Positions 12,284-22,877 of a stretch of DNA of 64,000 bases are shown piece by piece. Made by a program: the position numbers and the translations under genes. Within the stretch, counting starts at the first letter, position 1; the number at the start of each line of letters is the position of its first letter. A model generated the notes under the pieces. The model saw only the letters and a program-made list of their open reading frames with translations. It made no database searches and had not been told where the DNA came from. Source of the DNA: Auricularia sp. M13 (Eukaryota; Basidiomycota; Agaricomycetes; Auriculariales; Auriculariaceae); NCBI GenBank assembly GCA_037042915.1, contig CM073198.1, forward strand, positions 3,782,001 through 3,846,000, read 5' to 3'.

Positions 12284-12920
12284 CTATTTTCTACCGCCCC
12301 AGTGGTGCTCGTCTTGGTTCCAGAAAATGAACTTCTCTCGTTTGGCCATCATTGCCTCAGTCTCGTCCTCCTCCATCCGGCTTGCCGCGCTCAGGTTGTG
12401 CCGTGCTTGGCACTCTGGGAAAGCCCGCCAGTGCTTCGTCCGGCCCGATATGCGGTCGAAAACCCGTCCACAGCCACCAAGGCACCATTTGCCCTGGATA
12501 TCCAGAGCGTTAAGCGCTTTATTCGATGCGGTCCTCGAGCGCGCGGCAGCTGGTCGATGCGCTGGTTCTGCTGCTAAGTCTACATGCTCGCGTTACTTTT
12601 GATTCAGCGTAAAATTACGCGTTCTTACCGTTCCGGCTTTTTTGGGCTGATGATCCTGAGGGCGTGTGGTCCCGTTTATTTTTTCTTGCCAGCGCCTCCC
12701 TGAGCCACGGATTACAGTCGTACGCTCTAGAGATACGATGCTGTAGCTCTTCTTGAGATAAAGCTGGAATAGCTTGGAGGACGGCGGGCACAGGGAGTTT
12801 TCTATGGCCTATTCTTGTCATAGACACGACGGGGTTTGCTGCTAGTTTCAGGCGATCTTGCCCGGACGGTACTTTGTCACCATTGGGTGTCACAGGAGCT
12901 GGCGATGAGTGGGACGACAT
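12284..12920 (-). CDS. Two-exon zinc-binding-type protein at the 5' end of the LINE
   Basis: Exon 1 is 12920-12629 and exon 2 is 12573-12284, joined by a 55-nt intron with GTAAGA and ACTTAG; phases agree and give 193 residues. The N-terminal part is basic and hydrophilic (RKLPVPAVLQAIPALSQEEL). Exon 2 carries a C-x3-C/H/C arrangement, WCLGGCGRVF followed by RTKHWRAFPECQ, that could hold zinc, then an acidic and charged tail (SRMEEDETEAMMAKREKF). An AT-rich TATA-like box (CCTATAAAATATA) lies about 70 nt upstream on the minus strand. I do not recognise the family. Its position within the interval bounded by the target duplication makes it either an extra ORF of the LINE or a passenger. A longer start at 12965 is possible. 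Confidence 0.55.
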
Positions 12921-13837
12921 GGCGAGGGTTGAGAAAGGTAGACGTAGAGGGACTGGTGTGTGCAAATTGATAGAGGCGACGGAAGATATATTTTATAGGT
13001 TCGCTTTTTGCCGTCCGGCGCTCATTCTTGGCCGCGTATAGCTACCGAGATTCTCTTTGAGCACTTGGTAGCAAGGGACAGGGGGAATAGCCACGTCATT
13101 CCTGGGAGTCTTGGGTTTACCGAAATCCACTTCGCCTCGGGAGGGTGTGTTTATCCTTCTGTCACGGCTGCCTATCTCTAGGAAACCCGTCGTTCGTACC
13201 GACCGGCTGGCGATTGAGGGCCTGGCTTTCGGCCTTCAGTGCAGCGCGGTCGACTAGCAGTCGACGGCTCAAAATACCGGTGCATGTAGGTGACTGTACA
13301 TTACCCTTGCAATGTTTGTCCGGCGCTCTGGACCCTGTGTTTGTACTGCGCGCCGCCATTTTTTGAACCCATAGCGACTTTGGTCGACGAGCGGGACCTG
13401 CTGGGCGTGCTTCAGGGTGATGGCCACTTTCGCATGGATTTCAGCGGGGGGGGGGGGAGATTGCATAGGAGGACTGGGTGACGTGGCCCGGCTTTGCAGT
13501 CTGATATCGGGCCGAGGTTGGCTTGGCTTTGTTTGTCCTCATCCCCGTCGTTGCCTACGACGGCCGCCAGCTTCCCGTCCGTTTGGCGGGCCCATCCCCC
13601 TGTTGTGGGGTTAGAATTGAGCGCGGGTCCTTTCCCAGTGTGCTAGCCGACCTGATCCTCATGGTGACCTTGCCTAGACTTCTCGATACGTTCCAGACGT
13701 AATTTGACCCTATTTTCGAGCATTTATATTATTAATACAAAGATTCTTCTATGCCCTGAGCCGTTGGCTGGGGGAGGGAGAGGCTCTTCAGCGAGAGCTT
13801 TCGAGGGGACATGGTGGTCCGGGGGCAAGTGGCCCTC
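12921..13837 (-). other. Leader region of the LINE
   Basis: About 0.9 kb between the right target duplication and the first ORF of the insertion. It holds the TATA-like box near 12990-13000 and an 11-nt G run near 13447. No coding frame is convincing. Confidence 0.4.
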
Positions 13838-13851
13838 CCAGATGGCATTTT
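13838..13851. repeat. Right target-site duplication of the LINE
   Basis: Exact copy of the 14 bases at 3048-3061. It sits inside coding sequence (frame reading PDGIF) of the split host gene. Confidence 0.75.
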
Positions 13852-14837
13852 CTCGGCGCTCGCGTCCGGCGGATACGCCAACGCCCAGCCGCCGAACGTC
13901 CTCGTCTACGCGCTCTCGCGGCACTATCCCGTAAAGCGTACGGTCCTTGCGCATCTCGACGCGCCTGATCGCGAGACCGTCCGCGCGCTGTGCGCGGGCG
14001 AGAAGTACGGCTATCGCGTCTCGCTCGCACAGCTGGAGTTATCTTACTTTGGCAACCCCGAAACGCGCCGCTGGGACGAGCCTGAGTCTCCTGCTACTCC
14101 TAGCGAGCCGATGGCAGACGTCCGCGCCATACAGGCGCGCCTGCGTGCGTTCCGCGAACTGGACGGCCAGCGCGTGTTCGCCACAGATGCCGCGATGCTG
14201 CTGACGGAGGCTTCCGTCCTCAACGACAATCCGTTCTGGGATATGTTCCCGGATGAACAGGTCTCGCATCTCTCCACCAAGAAAGTAAGTATAAACGCCT
14301 CGGAGACTGACTCTCGGTACTAACGGCTGCTCAATCGCTCAGGGTCCCGGAGCCTATTACGATATCGAGTACAGTGCGTTGTTGCCCAGCACCAAACCCG
14401 CAAGTTTCTTACGATCTTATGCAGAATTCCTGAGAACGGCGGTCGTTCTATGGCCGACGGTCGAGCAGGGAAACGTGATGCTTTCGCACTGCGGCGCGCA
14501 AAGCCTGATTCAGCACACCGGTCTCATAGCCGCGCTTCATCCCTTGGCTCTCAGCATGCTCGACTCAGACATGGTAGAACACATCGTGGACGATGCTCTC
14601 GATATATTAGAAGCGCCAGATTCCGCCTGGCGCAAGATGCGTCGCCGCGGCGGCGGCAAAGCAGTACTCGCGGACATGGTCCTCCGCATTGCAGCTTGTC
14701 GCGGCATGCAAGCTGCTTGGAAGCGCGCTGTTGAAGCCTGCCCACCTGCAGCCTTAGCTAGTCTCACGTCAGAGGATTCGCCGAGGTGCGTCGATTCAGA
14801 AATTCAGCTTTACGGCAATTCTCAGAGTATCCTATAG
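13838..14837 (+). pseudogene. 3' half of the split unknown host gene
   Basis: The frame reads SPDGIFSALASGGYANAQPP across the target repeat and goes on with PNVLVYALSRHYPVKRTVL. A clear intron at 14285-14342 (GTAAGT, TACTAAC, CTCAG) joins STKK to GPGAYYDIEY. The last part holds MLSHCGAQSLIQHTG and a stop at 14835-14837; an optional short intron 14785-14824 (GTGCGT to CTCAG) would end at the same stop. An ATG at 13811 could start an artificial short product, but the bases before 13838 belong to the insertion. No domain is recognised; the protein appears globular and alpha-rich. See the 5' half at 2292-3061. Confidence 0.65.
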
Positions 14838-15270
14838 TTGCCGCGCGTCACGTTTCAGCATCTATAGACCTAGTATCGCCGTTGCGTGCTGACTGTTTGT
14901 CGTAGCTTGTTTGCATTGATCTGTACATTTTGTCAGATGTGTCGGTCGGAGTTTGACATGTTGTTTGCGTTCATGATTACATAAGCACGCGTACCTTCGC
15001 GGATGCAGACGCGGTGCAAGACGGGATGCCGAGACCACCGATCCTGGCTGTGCCTGTTTGCGATCGGCAACTTGCAGTCTATTTTTGCACCAGCGATGTG
15101 TTCCAGCTGGCTGCAAAATTCATCATCAAAGCCTCCTCGCATGCTCAATGAAGGGCCTGTATATGACTGCACACGTGACCGCAGATAGGCTCCGAGCAGG
15201 GGCAAGGGAAGAGGAAGAGTGAATTGACGTCAAAGTGGACCGCACTGTCTATTTTTGACGAAAGGGACCG

Positions 15271-15278
15271 TATATAAA
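15271..15278 (+). promoter_or_regulatory. TATA box of the Cys-rich small protein gene
   Basis: TATATAAA, 84 nt upstream of the ATG at 15355. The interval 14838-15270 otherwise shows no gene I can support. Confidence 0.6.
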
Positions 15279-15354
15279 GCAAGCAAGGAACGGCATTGCC
15301 CTTTACCTCGTGTCTCCCGCCTGCATCCACCCAACCAGCATCCTCAGCCCACCA

Positions 15355-15866
15355 ATGGAGCTTCAGACCGTCAAGTCCACCCAGCCGCAGAAGGCGGCCG
15401 GCATGCGTCAGTCGACTCGTCGTGCCCATGCTGGGCTCATATCCTGACGTCATGCGCAGAGGTGCAGCCCAACCTCGACCAAGTCGAAGTCAAGCAGACT
15501 GTCGACGGTCGTGCCCAGCGTCTCCGTGGTGGTGGTGCCGGAAGGGTGAGACTGCGGCTGCCGATACGCAGTCTGTCAAGGAGGCTGACTTGGCGCTAGG
15601 ACTGCTTCCTCGGCATGGTCGAATGTTTCCTTTGCTTCGGTACGCTTGTCCTGCGTTTACTGTGTCCACTTCACCTGTCTCACCGGTCGTTCAGAATGCT
15701 GCAAGGTTGGTACCGTGTTCCCCGTCCCCAGGCGTAACAATACTAATTCTGTCTCAGGGCTGTTGCGAGTGCTGCGCGGACATTATCTGTGAGTGCCTGA
15801 GCACCACTCGCGCTGCTTATCTCACCGGTTGAATCCTCAGGCTGCCCATGCGAGATGTGTTGCTAA
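15355..15866 (+). CDS. Small Cys-rich tail protein, six exons
   Basis: Exons at 15355-15406, 15460-15545, 15600-15639, 15695-15705 (11 nt), 15758-15788 and 15841-15866; every junction is GT-AG and every phase fits, giving 81 residues. The N-terminal half is polar (starting MELQTVKSTQPQKAAG). The C-terminal 35 residues are Cys-dense: DCFLGMVECFLCF, then ECCKGCCECCADII, then CCPCEMCC and stop. This resembles the CYSTM-like class of short proteins whose Cys-rich hydrophobic tail associates with membranes and which are often stress-induced; I recall similar tails in other Agaricomycetes, but this is from memory. Because no exon is long, single-frame ORF calling would miss the gene completely. Strong upstream TATA box. 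Confidence 0.82.
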
Positions 15867-16087
15867 ACTCTTACACACCAAGGACTGGTCTCCGTAAAGC
15901 TGTACATTATTTTTGGCACATGAACATTTTCCCACTAGGCCCCGAGATTACCCGTCGCTCCTGCTACTCACTCGTTGCTGATGTTGTCCCTCCAGCGGGT
16001 GAATCCTTGGGACCGAATTCTGCATCCCGCGCGTGTTTGGTTGGGTGGAGCGGAGATAACGGATGAAAGCATCTTTCTCATATCCCG

Positions 16088-17252
16088 ATGTGTTCAGACG
16101 ATTCAAAGTCGAACGACGACCAGTCGTCCAATCCAGTGCCTCATGCGTCCCTTCTTCAGCACCTTACGGACGTGCATGCTCATCCAACCGATAATGAAAT
16201 ACCCGAGACCGCGGTACACCGTCTAGAGATGACGCTCTGCGCCATGTCCACCAACGCGCGCGACCAGCCGCTCGTCGAGCAGCTTGCACGCCAGCGCCCG
16301 GATCGTATCATTCCCTGCTTTGGTTAGCTGCTATTTGCAGGGCTGCAGGCCTCGCGTTAAGCATCGAAAACAGGCTGGCATCCCTGGTTCTCGCACCACA
16401 TTGCCGTCAACGCAGACGTCGTGTCCAAGGCCGACCACTATCGCGCGCTGCTCCTCCCGGACTACGACACCGCTCCACCTGCGAAGCGCGCAGCATTCGA
16501 CCGCCTCGCCGCGCAGCTGCCAGAGCCCATCCCGCTGGCAACGTTCTTGACTGACCTGCGCGCGCGCTTCGAGGCGTTCCCGCGCGCGATGCTCGGCGAG
16601 GTCGGCGTGGATCGCATCTTCCGCATTCCATACGGGGATGGCGAAGAGCAAGGGCGCGAGAGGCTGTCGCCGTTCACTGTGCCGCTTGCGCACCAGCTCG
16701 CGCTGCTCGACGCGCAGATCGCGGTGGCTGTCGAATACAGGCGAAACGTCAGTCTACATGGCGTGCGTGCGCCTCAGGTCACCGTCGACCTACTTGAGCG
16801 CATGCGTGCTACGCATGGCGAGCGGTGGAAAGCTATCAATGTTGACTTGCACAGCTGCACGCTGAGTAAGGATGTTCTGGAGCGAATCATGGTATGTCCG
16901 ACATCTCAATCTTCACTGTACTTTAACTGCACATCCCAACTTGCTTGTGTAGAGATTGCACCCTAACGTCTACTGCTCGCTCTCCACGGCGATCAATGTG
17001 ACCGGCCGCTCGGACAACTACCTGAAGCTGATCGAGGCCTGCCCGGACGACCGCATCCTCGTGGAGTCCGACTTCCCGTACCTCGACGCCAGCGAGGGAC
17101 GGACGTGGGACATGGTCCTCTTAGTAGCCAAGAAGAAGGGGTGGCGCGTCGAGTCCGAGTGGGAAGATGCAGACGCGATCCCTGAGTCCGGACCCGGCGT
17201 AGTTCACATCCTCTCGCAGAATTGGGATCGCTTCTCGCGTTCCAGCAGATGA
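16088..17252 (+). CDS. SCN1: TatD-family metal-dependent hydrolase, Scn1 (Cut9-interacting) type
   Basis: Three exons: 16088-16322, 16374-16891 and 16953-17252, with introns of 51 and 61 nt; 350 residues. Exon 1 holds the metal-binding LTDVHAHPTD (H-x-H). The first splice creates CFGWHPWFSHHI, a hallmark of the Scn1 branch of the TatD family. Then come MLGEVGVDRIF (Glu metal ligand), INVDLHSCTL and ILVESDFPYLD (last Asp ligand). TatD proteins are Mg-dependent 3'-5' nucleases or related hydrolases; fission yeast Scn1 was found as a Cut9 (APC/C) partner. The product is probably cytosolic or nuclear. Length and motif order are normal for the family. Confidence 0.92.
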
Positions 17253-18146
17253 GACCATCTCCAAACCAGGTGTCCCCGGAAATCACAAAAAGTCAATAGG
17301 AGGGTTCAACTGTATGTCAGCATGCAGACGCTCAATGACTCTGTCTGCAAGTAATTCAGGTAGCCCGCATTATTGTACGCTAGGGTCTTACGCCCCGGGA
17401 TACCGTTTACTTTGGAACTATCATCTTCCATCGTAAAGTCTGCAAAGGAGACTAGGGATACCTTGACTCAATGTTGCCATTCGAACATTGAGCACTGGTC
17501 CTCATGTGTGTACGATATCCCTCTGACAACTCAGTGCAGTACTGAGGTATATCCTAGATACCGGCGACGCTAGCGCTGTTCGCATTGACTCTTTGCGGTC
17601 CGGATTCTGTGCACGACCGGGGCATCGTCACGGTCTACAAACATCATTCTGCACTCTCGATGTAATAAATATGCTTATCCCTGACGCAGCCATCCAGCGC
17701 GTGTAGGTGGGATCGGTTCGGAGGAACCAGGTATACGGTGGCTTGTAAAGGATGACGAGCAAAACGGCCCGCTGCTGAGCGGATGCGTCAGTGGGCACAT
17801 TGGGCTTTAGTTTGACTACGGGTCCTGGGAGCGTCGATGACTGCATTTTGCCGCATGTCGGGATAACTCTCGGAATACACCTTCTTTCCTTCCTTCCGTG
17901 GCTTCGATCGTATGGTTTCGGCAATTGCAAGCTTTCTTTCCTTCCTCCCTTAGGTAGAAAAAACCTTAAAAGGCCGCCCTTCCTTGATAAGCATTTGAGC
18001 GGCCTTCTTTTCTTTAAATAAGCATTTAAGGAGGCACGTCTGTCGCCTAATAAGCTGCAGGCCGGGATTCCTAAGGAAAAATCATCAGTACCTTAAATTG
18101 AGAGGCTGCGATGCACTGTACAACATCTCTCCTCAACACTTCAACG
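17253..18146. other. Intergenic region
   Basis: No supported gene. A minus-strand frame at 17930-17628 is open for 100 codons but has no family signal. There is a pyrimidine-rich patch (CTTTC/TTCCTTCC) and imperfect AAGCATTT(A/G)AG repeats at about 17920-18040. A 19-mer at 17436-17454 recurs at 27789-27807. Confidence 0.4.
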
Positions 18147-18912
18147 ATGTCTTCCCTATCGTCCTCCTCAGAGATTGCAGTGGAAGCTATATGCAACAAC
18201 GCGCAGCTTTTGCAACAATGGAGGATCATCGGCGCATTGGTGGGATTTGCGGGCTGTAATTATATGATAAGATTCTGACAATGCCTGTATATTTCATTCA
18301 GGCGTTCAGCTTCCTCGGGTACGCAGCCACAGTTTTTTTGGGGAATAGGATGCCGAGAATATTGATTGTACGACGCAGGCTCATAGACTCGCTATTCACT
18401 GCCAAACGCGACTACTTCGCGACCGTCATCGATGTGCTGCTCACCGGCGCTCAATCCACCTCGCTTGCTAGCATCGTTTGCGCCGTCTACCTGATATGGA
18501 AATATAAGGACATAGATGTAGAGCCGCCTAAATTCGTGGTAAGCCTTCGTATCCATTGCAGCTGCGTGGTACTTGCTTGCTTACTCGTCCATGCTGCTTG
18601 CAGGCAAAGATCCCGGCCCTGGCGTGCTATGCGTCCGGCACACTCCTCATCGGAGTGATGTGCATGGCCCGCTGGAAGGCGACCTGCGCTGCTGTCGTCC
18701 TCGTCGTCCTTTTCCTGTTCGCTGCGCATGCAGCGAAGATGAGAGCACTTGGAGTGCGAGCGGCTCAATGTTGCATGGATATAAAGACTGCCCTCTGTGT
18801 GTGGCTCGCGCTATTGATCGTTGCCGCGAGAGAGATGCGAGCAATGGTGGGCGCGCTGGTTGCCGATGTTGACGCCCGCGATCGCGACGCAGAGGGTGGG
18901 ATGGCGCGGTGA
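18147..18912 (+). CDS. Multipass membrane protein, family copy 1
   Basis: Exons 18147-18239, 18302-18538 and 18604-18912 give 212 residues. Hydrophobic segments include AFSFLGYAATVFLG, TSLASIVCAVYLIW, ALACYASGTLLIGVMCMA, TCAAVVLVVLFLFAAHAA and TALCVWLALLIVAA, so four to five membrane spans. Short basic or charged loops separate them. Related copies lie at 23433-23897 and 57515-58267; shared landmarks with copy 2 are LLTGAQ, EPPKFV and RWKATCAAV. I do not recognise the family; the layout resembles the many small multipass proteins expanded in mushroom genomes. This copy appears intact. Confidence 0.72.
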
Positions 18913-19425
18913 GGGTGCCTCGTCCTCGAGTCAAGGATTGCAGCCATTGGCAGTAGTAAATGCTTCCTTGTTGATATCCCGGATATGCCTGTGACAAATT
19001 ATCAGTTTTCTGGCTGGCGCCTGGTGTGTGGACTGCTATCTACGTGACTGTCGAATAAACTTGTTCGCGGATAAACGCATCGCGAGGCTGCGAGCAGGAG
19101 CGCACTAATTCGTGGTAGAGCCAGGCGAATACGAGACGAAGAATGCAGCAAACTAGCAGCAGGCAAACTGGTGGGAATAGTCGGCCGTTGAAGTCCTCGA
19201 GATACGGTGACTCGATAGCACAGGTAGCGGGCCTCCAGTTCAGCTGTAAGTTAGGATGCTGGCCCAGGCAGCAGACGGGCATCGGGACCGCAAAATACGG
19301 GTGTGAAGGATTGGTGCTGGATAGATGGAAGGCAGAGGGGTTCAGCGTTCAGGAGAGATCATGAGCAAAGGAGCGCAGCGGCCTTGGCCGACGGCTGAGC
19401 ACCCTTAGAATTCTCAGCTACAGCC
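18913..19425. other. Intergenic region upstream of the AVL9 homologue
   Basis: I see no gene. It presumably holds the AVL9 promoter. Confidence 0.4.
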
Positions 19426-22400
19426 ATGTCGGCGAGCGTCGCGCTGCACGAGCAACTGCAGAAGCTCAAGGCGAAGCGCAAGTCGCAGGACTCGCAGACT
19501 GCCTCCGACGACGGCGACACGGCCTCGCAGCTGTCCATCTCGTTGTCCTCGGCCCCGCCCAGCCCGCCGCCGCCGGCTGCCTCGCCACTGCCCAAGTCGC
19601 CGCCGCCGACGTCGCGCTCGAACACGGGCCACTTCCAGGTGCCCGTCACGCCGCCGGCACCAGCGCCCGCGCCGTTGCCAGCGCATGCCGAGCCCATAGA
19701 GGACCTGCAGCAGCAGCACCAGGAGCTCGCGCTCTCCGACCGCGAGCCCGACCTGGACACGGCGACGACGAACACGACGGCCACTAGCGCCGATGCGGCC
19801 ACGCGTGCATCGTCCGTGTCGTCGGTCGAGCCCGAGCCCGACGATGACGACAAGTACGCTAGCATGCCCGCTTCGGACACGATCCGCGCGCTGGCCTCGC
19901 CGGCGTCCATACAATCCGTCGCTCCAGCGGCCAGGTCGCCGCCGCCCCAGCCGCCAGCGACGTACCCTCCGCCACCGCCGCAGACGGCGACCGAGTTCAA
20001 CGACGCCCAGAGCGTCGTCAGCTTCGCCAGCACCTCCAGCCGCAAGGCGCGTCCCGAGTCCCAGCTCATCGACCCGCCGCCAGGGCCGCTTGTGCTCGGC
20101 ATTGCCCTGGTTGACTTCCACCATCTTGTAAGTACTGGCTGCAGGACGCTGCCTAGCTGCTCATGGCGCGTCCCAGGCTGGCCCTCAAATCGAATTTCAC
20201 GAGGGCGACGTCTTCGACGACGAAGAGGTCGCGCGAATAGTCCCGTTTCTCGCGCTTCCAGATGGCGCCCATCTCGTGAGCCCTTCTTGCACCTCTATCT
20301 GCTTCCCTGACTATCCTGAACGCGCTTGTGATTTCGCTCAGACTGCCGAGGACTACTCGTATTTCCACATTGTTCCTTCGTCACCGAACCCAACCACCGT
20401 ATTTGGCATATCGTGCGTGCTACTGCTCGTGGAGTCTGCGCGCGGCTCATGGCGCGCCACGCACAGATGTAATCGACAAATACAGACCGCTGACTTGATC
20501 GAGCGCGACGCCGACATGACCCGCTCGACGGTGCAGAAAGCGCTCGTCATCCTCATGTCCAAGCCACTCTTTGGGCCTTTGCGGTGCGTTCCGTTCGTCT
20601 ATAGTTCTCTACATTGCTGATTCGCATGCAGAGACAAGCTGGGCGTGGTCACTCAAGCATTTTTTGAACAACGGTAGGCGTCGCCACACCACTTTCTGCC
20701 ACAGCACGCATAACTCCCGCATAGAAATTTCCACGAAACCGAGATCCTGGGCTCGTTTTACCAGTCGCTAGAGACTTCCTTACGACACCAGCTGACGGAG
20801 AGTGCGTTGTATATGGGTGCGTCCTTTTCACCCAGAATCCAATATAGAACTAACACCCTGTACTCAGGCACGAATCTGTGAGCTCCATTTGTCTATGTGA
20901 TTCGCGCGGATCTGAGATGGCGCCGGCCTGGTTTTGAAGCCGCGAGCTCGTGTACAAGTTCCGGCACCGGACTCTGCTCCTCCTCAAGGCGCTCATCCTG
21001 CAAAAACGCGTGCGTCCAGCTCGTTTCACCATCACCATTCACCTGGACTGATGAATATGCAATTAAATGAAAAGATCATGTTCTACGGCCACCCAGTCGA
21101 GCGGCTCTGCACATACCAATACTCGCTGGTCTCGTTGATCCCAGGCTTATTGCAGACACTAGACGACAGCGGGTCGCCGCCGCTCGCCGCGCGCGCGCCG
21201 ACGCTGTCGCGCCCGACGAGCCTGCGCACGAGCGACCGCCGCAGCATGCTGGCGTACCTCGGCCTGCCGCTCGATATATTTGGACGGGACGCCTTCTTCC
21301 AGCCCTATCTGCCGCTGCAGCAGATGGACTTGCTGTCGCAGTCCGGCGGATGGCTGTGTGGGACGTCGAATACGATCGTGACACATCAGAAGGATTGTCA
21401 GCTTCTTGTTAATGTGAGTTTTACCTCTGCTCTCATTGAGGGAGATGATAAATGGGGAGCTGATGGTGTGTGTGACTGACTTGTAGATTGAGACGAACGC
21501 GTTTGAGTTCCGCGATCCGAGATTGGAGAAGATCGTAGGGCTCACCGCGGCTGACCGGAAATGGATAGACGAAATCGTAAAGGACGTCAACGACACTTGG
21601 AATGAAGCGGACCCGAGCCGGCCGCTCGGAATGCAGTGCGTCTTGGACCGCGTTATCACTTACCACAAGGGATGCTAACATTTGAGGCAGATTCAAGGGC
21701 AGCGAAGATTACATCCGTACAAAGGTATGCCTCCGAGTATTTATCATCTTGGGCGCTGGTCATTGACGCCGGAGGATCCAGTTTGAGGAATATGTCTCCG
21801 CGGCGCTCGCCTCGGTCAAGTACGCGGACTTCTTGGCCAAGGGCCACCAGAACGGCGTCCTGATTTCAGGTGTGTATTGCGCTGTTTGGTTTGGCTTAGA
21901 TGAGAAGCTTATTTTACGCGTGCCGTGGCGCCGAAGATTCGGACACTGGCGCGAACGCGCTGCAAGATTTCGGGCTCGCGTGGGTCACCGAGTTTAGGCG
22001 CACGAACGCGTTTGAGGTGTGGGATCGCGTGACGGACCCTACGCTGTTCGATATCGTCGAGGCTAAGTGCGTCCCCGCTTTTTATCTCTCTGTCCTGCTT
22101 CACCCACTGATGACGGCGTTTTCTTCAAGGCACCCGTGTCCTCAAAAGCCATCGGCGGTGGCGGATATCGGTCTGCGGTTGCAAGAGGGCATCCGCGAGC
22201 TGCAGATTGAACAGCAGCTTGCGCCGACACGCGAGGCCCTTAGCAATGCCATTTCTGCCGGCTCCGCGAATATCTTCAAAGCTGTCGAGGGCGTACGCGG
22301 GCGCTGGGCGGCAGTGCGCACGCCATCGTCCGGGTCGCAGACGGCTACTGCGCTCTCTGATTCGCCACCGCCGCCGGAGAAGGAGAAGGAGAAGCAGGCC

Positions 22401-22877
22401 AATGCCAACACGACGCCGACAACAGACGACAAAGCGAGCACGCGCAGCTGGCCATGGAGCTCGATCTCAGCGTCGACGCCCACGCCTCCCTCAGCCGCAC
22501 CTGCTACACCAGCCACCGTGCAATCACCGGTGTCGCCGCCCGCGAGCGGCGTGCGGCCGCTGAGCCTTGTGGCGACACAGGCGGCACAGGAGACGAAGGC
22601 GAGCGTGAGCGCGTGGGGGACGGGCATCGGCTCGTTCATCTCGCAGCGCGCCGGCCGCTTCTCGTTCAGCCGGGGCAGCACGCCCACCGCGCCCGGCGCT
22701 GCGGCGTCGACGAGCCCGACGCAGACGCCGAGCAAGGAGGCGCCGCCGGACCGCCTGCCGCGGGACGAGCTCGCGCCGCATGGCGCTGGTGGCAAGCGCC
22801 CGGACGACGATGACGACGAGGTCGACGAGGCGCATTTGCCTGCATTTGGGAGCGGCGCGATCGGAGCGGCCCATTAG
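19426..22877 (+). CDS. AVL9: AVL9 homologue (DENN-related, late secretory pathway)
   Basis: Fourteen exons: 19426-20127, 20177-20275, 20342-20412, 20467-20583, 20632-20673, 20725-20816, 20868-20877, 20940-21009, 21075-21413, 21487-21635, 21691-21724, 21782-21869, 21937-22066 and 22130-22877; all phases fit and give 896 residues. The first ~225 residues are a Ser/Pro/Ala-rich disordered leader. The AVL9 domain then shows ALVDFHH, FLALPDGAHL, AEDYSYFHIV, FGISCNRQI, DMTRSTVQKAL, PLFGPLRDKLGVVTQAFF, KALILQKRIMFYGHPVE and FEFRDPRLEKI. The C-terminal ~230 residues are again low-complexity. Yeast Avl9 acts in exocytic transport between Golgi and plasma membrane. Exon 7 is only 10 nt. No defect seen; the leader and tail are longer than in yeast. 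Confidence 0.93.

Larger units (their letters stand above)
3062..13837 (-). mobile_element. LINE-type retrotransposon insertion, ~10.8 kb
   Basis: The insertion is bounded by a 14-bp direct repeat and has a poly(A) tail seen as T bases at 3058-3090. All convincing coding inside it is on the minus strand. From 5' to 3' it holds a ~0.9 kb leader (13837-12921), a two-exon zinc-binding gene (12920-12284), a non-coding stretch (12283-11528), a multi-exon gag-like ORF1 (11527-9109), a ~0.5 kb spacer, ORF2 (8633-3259) and a short 3' region (3258-3091). The order ORF1-ORF2-poly(A) is typical of non-LTR retrotransposons of fungi (Tad-like and related clades). At 10.8 kb it is longer than the usual 5-8 kb. 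Two frameshifts in ORF2 and one in ORF1 make this copy non-autonomous. An alternative is a nested arrangement of two insertions at one site; the single flanking duplication and the intact host reading frame argue for one event. Confidence 0.72.

Noticed and set aside
12069-12602. 177-codon plus-strand frame inside the LINE
   Set aside because: It is antisense to the spliced zinc-binding gene, which has consistent phases and motifs.
17628-17930. 100-codon minus-strand frame
   Set aside because: No start context, domain or splice partner; likely chance.
19359-20124. Long minus-strand frames opposite AVL9 exon 1
   Set aside because: Shadow frames of the GC-rich low-complexity leader of AVL9.
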